Shown here: in pieces, positions 62,147 through 64,000 of the stretch | Layout: each line of letters opens with the position of its first letter | How positions within the stretch are numbered: the first letter of the stretch is position 1 | Assembly: GCF_017377505.1 (NCBI RefSeq) | Contig: NZ_JAFREN010000033.1 | Coordinates: forward strand, 1 to 64,000 | Origin: Enterococcus sp. DIV0212c | Lineage (GTDB): Bacteria; Bacillota; Bacilli; Lactobacillales; Enterococcaceae | Reading direction: 5' to 3' | Length of the DNA: 64,000 bases | Position numbers and translations under genes: made by a program | The notes under the pieces: generated by a model | Told to the model about the DNA's origin: nothing | Databases searched by the model: none | Seen by the model: only the letters and a program-made list of their open reading frames with translations

Positions 62147-62779
62147 CTATTCATCATCCTCTGAATATTTATCAATAATCTCAAATGCTCTCTCAATAAG
62201 TATTTTGAACTGATCTTCATCTTCTTCAGAATATTCTGCATTAAAAAAAAGAGAAAATTGTTTTTCTATTTTTTCTTCATTTTTTAGTACAGCATAAGAT
62301 ACAGAACTATCATTTTTCAATTCAGAATTTGTATTTTCTAACATTTTAATAGATTCAAGACCATGACTAATTTGTTGTAATAAATATCTAATCATTGCAT
62401 TAGCATGATCAGTATTCCCTTTCTCAAATATTATTTCTGCATTCTCATTTAAAGTTACTTCATCACTTTTTGAAGTATAAATTGCTAAAGGAAAAAATGG
62501 ATTTCCAGTTTTAATTCTTTTCCATATAGAATTTGCATTATCAAAAATACCACTGTCAACCAATCTATAGTCTAAGATCATACCATGGTAGTTTCCATTC
62601 TGAAGTCTTTCCCAAAAGTCATCTTGAGAATGTTCGTTTTTAATTTCTAAAAAACAAATATCAATATCAAATTGACGTAAATCCATTTTTACTATTTCAT
62701 CTTCGATATCAACTAAAGATCCATAAATTACTGACTCATCATCATCAATATAAGCAATATTAATTTTCTTCTTCTCCAC
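62147..62779 (-). CDS. Receiver-domain protein
   Basis: About 210 residues; GTG at 62779 has GGGAGG 11 bases upstream, while the GTG at 62791 is too close. The receiver has the acidic pair IDDDES, the phospho-accepting Asp in MILDYRL, the switch Thr/Ser region LAIYTS and a Lys in IFEKG. A C-terminal helical part of about 80 residues replaces a DNA-binding domain, so it is not an ordinary transcription factor. It overlaps the kinase gene and nearly abuts the HNH gene. Confidence 0.8.
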   Translation of the reverse strand: MEKKKINIAYIDDDESVIYGSLVDIEDEIVKMDLRQFDIDICFLEIKNEHSQDDFWERLQNGNYHGMILDYRLVDSGIFDNANSIWKRIKTGNPFFPLAIYTSKSDEVTLNENAEIIFEKGNTDHANAMIRYLLQQISHGLESIKMLENTNSELKNDSSVSYAVLKNEEKIEKQFSLFFNAEYSEEDEDQFKILIERAFEIIDKYSEDDE

Positions 62780-64000
62780 TAGATTCAACACCTCCCAATA
62801 ATACTATTTCTATTTCAAAAAATGATTTCCCAATTTCCGATAATAATTTCTTTTTACCGTTTAGACTTTTAATAATAGTACTGACAATCCACATTCCCAT
62901 ACCAGTTCCTTTTATTTTTTCCCCATAAGATTTATACGGTTCAAAAATATCGTTCTTATCTATTATTTTCTTACTTAATCCTATTCCGTTATCACTGTAT
63001 ATCATTTTCACTTTGTCAGCTGACTCCATTGATATATCTATATTAATCTCACGCTCGTTTATTTCGCCCTCTTCAAAATTTTTATGTGAATTTGATATTA
63101 AATTTAAAAATATACAATCTAATTGTTGGTCATCTCCATAAACAAAAATATTTCTCATGCTTTCATCTAACTCATTAAAATTAGACAATCCATTAATTGT
63201 ATACGAGTATTTATTATAGTTATCTCTTATTGAATCTGACCACCATAAAAAAATTTGCTCTAAATATTGGACAATATTAACTTTCTTTTTCTTACCTTTT
63301 TTAGGATTTTTAATAGCACTCTCAATAAAACCTAAAATATTTATATTTTTTCTATCTACAGTCTCAGAATATTTATATATATTGTTTTTATCATCAATTT
63401 CATCAAAATTCACATCATATTTAGTTGAATATAAATCACCCATTCTTCTAAGTACTTTTGAGGAATTTTTGAAGAAATTTTTGTCATTCTTGATTTGGTG
63501 TACAAAGGTAGACATTATAATACCTTGTGTAGCTAAAATCCTCAACATGTCTGATTCATCAATTAAAGAATCGTTTTTTTCTGTCATAACATCTGACAAA
63601 GCATACAATTCTAAAATGGTCTCTTGTGTGACAATTTTTTGATACTCTGGATCTTTGAAAAGTTGCTCTTGATCACCATTATTTTTACGTAACAAACGGT
63701 CAATTTTTCTTTTTGTATTTTTTCCTTTCTCACTATGAAAATCAATATCTGATGTTTCCTTTAAATATTCTATATACCATCTATGAATATCCGATCTAAC
63801 CATAGAAAATTCTTTGATAATTTCAAAAGTTGTTGCAACTAGATAATTAAATTCAGGAGTATTTTTTAATCCTTCCCTATTTGCTTGATCCTCAAATGCA
63901 TTGTTTTTTTCCTTTGTAATATTAATAAAACCACTTAGTTGATTTGCCTGCATCAAATAAGTTTTTCTAGCTACACCAGCAGGGTTTTTAGCTCTAGCAT
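62760..64000 (-). CDS. Histidine kinase, 5' end outside the window (partial)
   Basis: The frame is open to the window edge (ARAKNPAGVARK precedes the first in-window start), so at least 413 residues with an unknown N-terminal part. The phospho-accepting His lies in STFVHQIKND. The ATPase has the N box LNLISNSHKNFEEG, G1 YSDNGIGL and G2 GTGMGMWIV. No membrane helix is visible, so sensing is cytoplasmic. The cognate receiver and an HNH endonuclease follow in the same operon. Confidence 0.82.
   Translation of the reverse strand, partial: ARAKNPAGVARKTYLMQANQLSGFINITKEKNNAFEDQANREGLKNTPEFNYLVATTFEIIKEFSMVRSDIHRWYIEYLKETSDIDFHSEKGKNTKRKIDRLLRKNNGDQEQLFKDPEYQKIVTQETILELYALSDVMTEKNDSLIDESDMLRILATQGIIMSTFVHQIKNDKNFFKNSSKVLRRMGDLYSTKYDVNFDEIDDKNNIYKYSETVDRKNINILGFIESAIKNPKKGKKKKVNIVQYLEQIFLWWSDSIRDNYNKYSYTINGLSNFNELDESMRNIFVYGDDQQLDCIFLNLISNSHKNFEEGEINEREINIDISMESADKVKMIYSDNGIGLSKKIIDKNDIFEPYKSYGEKIKGTGMGMWIVSTIIKSLNGKKKLLSEIGKSFFEIEIVLLGGVESSGEEEN

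Overview
The window looks like an Enterococcus chromosome, probably from the E. faecalis / E. haemoperoxidus / E. caccae side of the genus. This is inferred from gene families and low GC, not from a marker gene. It carries a complete WxL surface-protein operon, an NrdI gene, a ThiT gene behind a TPP riboswitch, a MarR/heterodimeric ABC exporter locus and an LPxTG-anchored metalloprotease. No rRNA, tRNA or CRISPR array was seen.

Layout. 1-4.5 kb: zinc-ribbon membrane proteins, a GH3 hydrolase and a VOC protein. 5-17.5 kb: a long leftward operon encoding a large beta-helix WxL adhesin, a small sortase-anchored protein, two more WxL proteins, a WxL-interacting protein, a membrane protein, two signal-peptidase-like proteins (one without its catalytic residues), YfhO and two lipoproteins. 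17.6-20 kb: the operon's presumed regulator, then a 1.54-kb segment bounded by perfect 25-bp inverted repeats. The segment contains its own tyrosine recombinase and an outward promoter that now points away from the regulator. This has the structure of a phase-variation switch, drawn here in the OFF orientation. 20.4-23.3 kb: a FemABX-type transferase and an ECF sigma/anti-sigma pair; the sigma operon and the transferase share a TGAAACC promoter motif. 23.4-29 kb: thiT, a hypothetical gene, nrdI, ddh and a PAP2-LCP fusion preceded by a magnesium (M-box) riboswitch. 29-33.8 kb: MarR and an asymmetric heterodimeric ABC exporter. 34-40.6 kb: surface metalloprotease, a small membrane protein and a metallophosphoesterase.

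The right third (41-64 kb) is accessory DNA. It holds a complete listeriolysin S / streptolysin S-type thiazole-oxazole peptide cluster in the order A-G-H-X-B-Y-D-P. Next come a TetR/alpha-beta hydrolase pair beside a decayed hydrolase copy, a MacB-like ABC system and remains of an ISL3 transposase. After these is a second, unfamiliar peptide cluster: thioredoxin-like protein, radical SAM enzyme, GNAT-like protein, PqqD-like recognition protein, four-Cys hydrophobic precursor, ABC exporter and possible immunity protein. Small genes of conjugative-element type follow. At the right edge a histidine kinase, a receiver protein and an HNH endonuclease form a compact operon that looks like a candidate defence system; the kinase gene runs out of the window.

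The most interesting items are the invertible promoter switch upstream of the WxL locus, the inactive signal-peptidase homologue inside that locus, the radical SAM peptide cluster and the kinase-receiver-HNH operon. All functional statements come from reading motifs and gene order; no database search was run.
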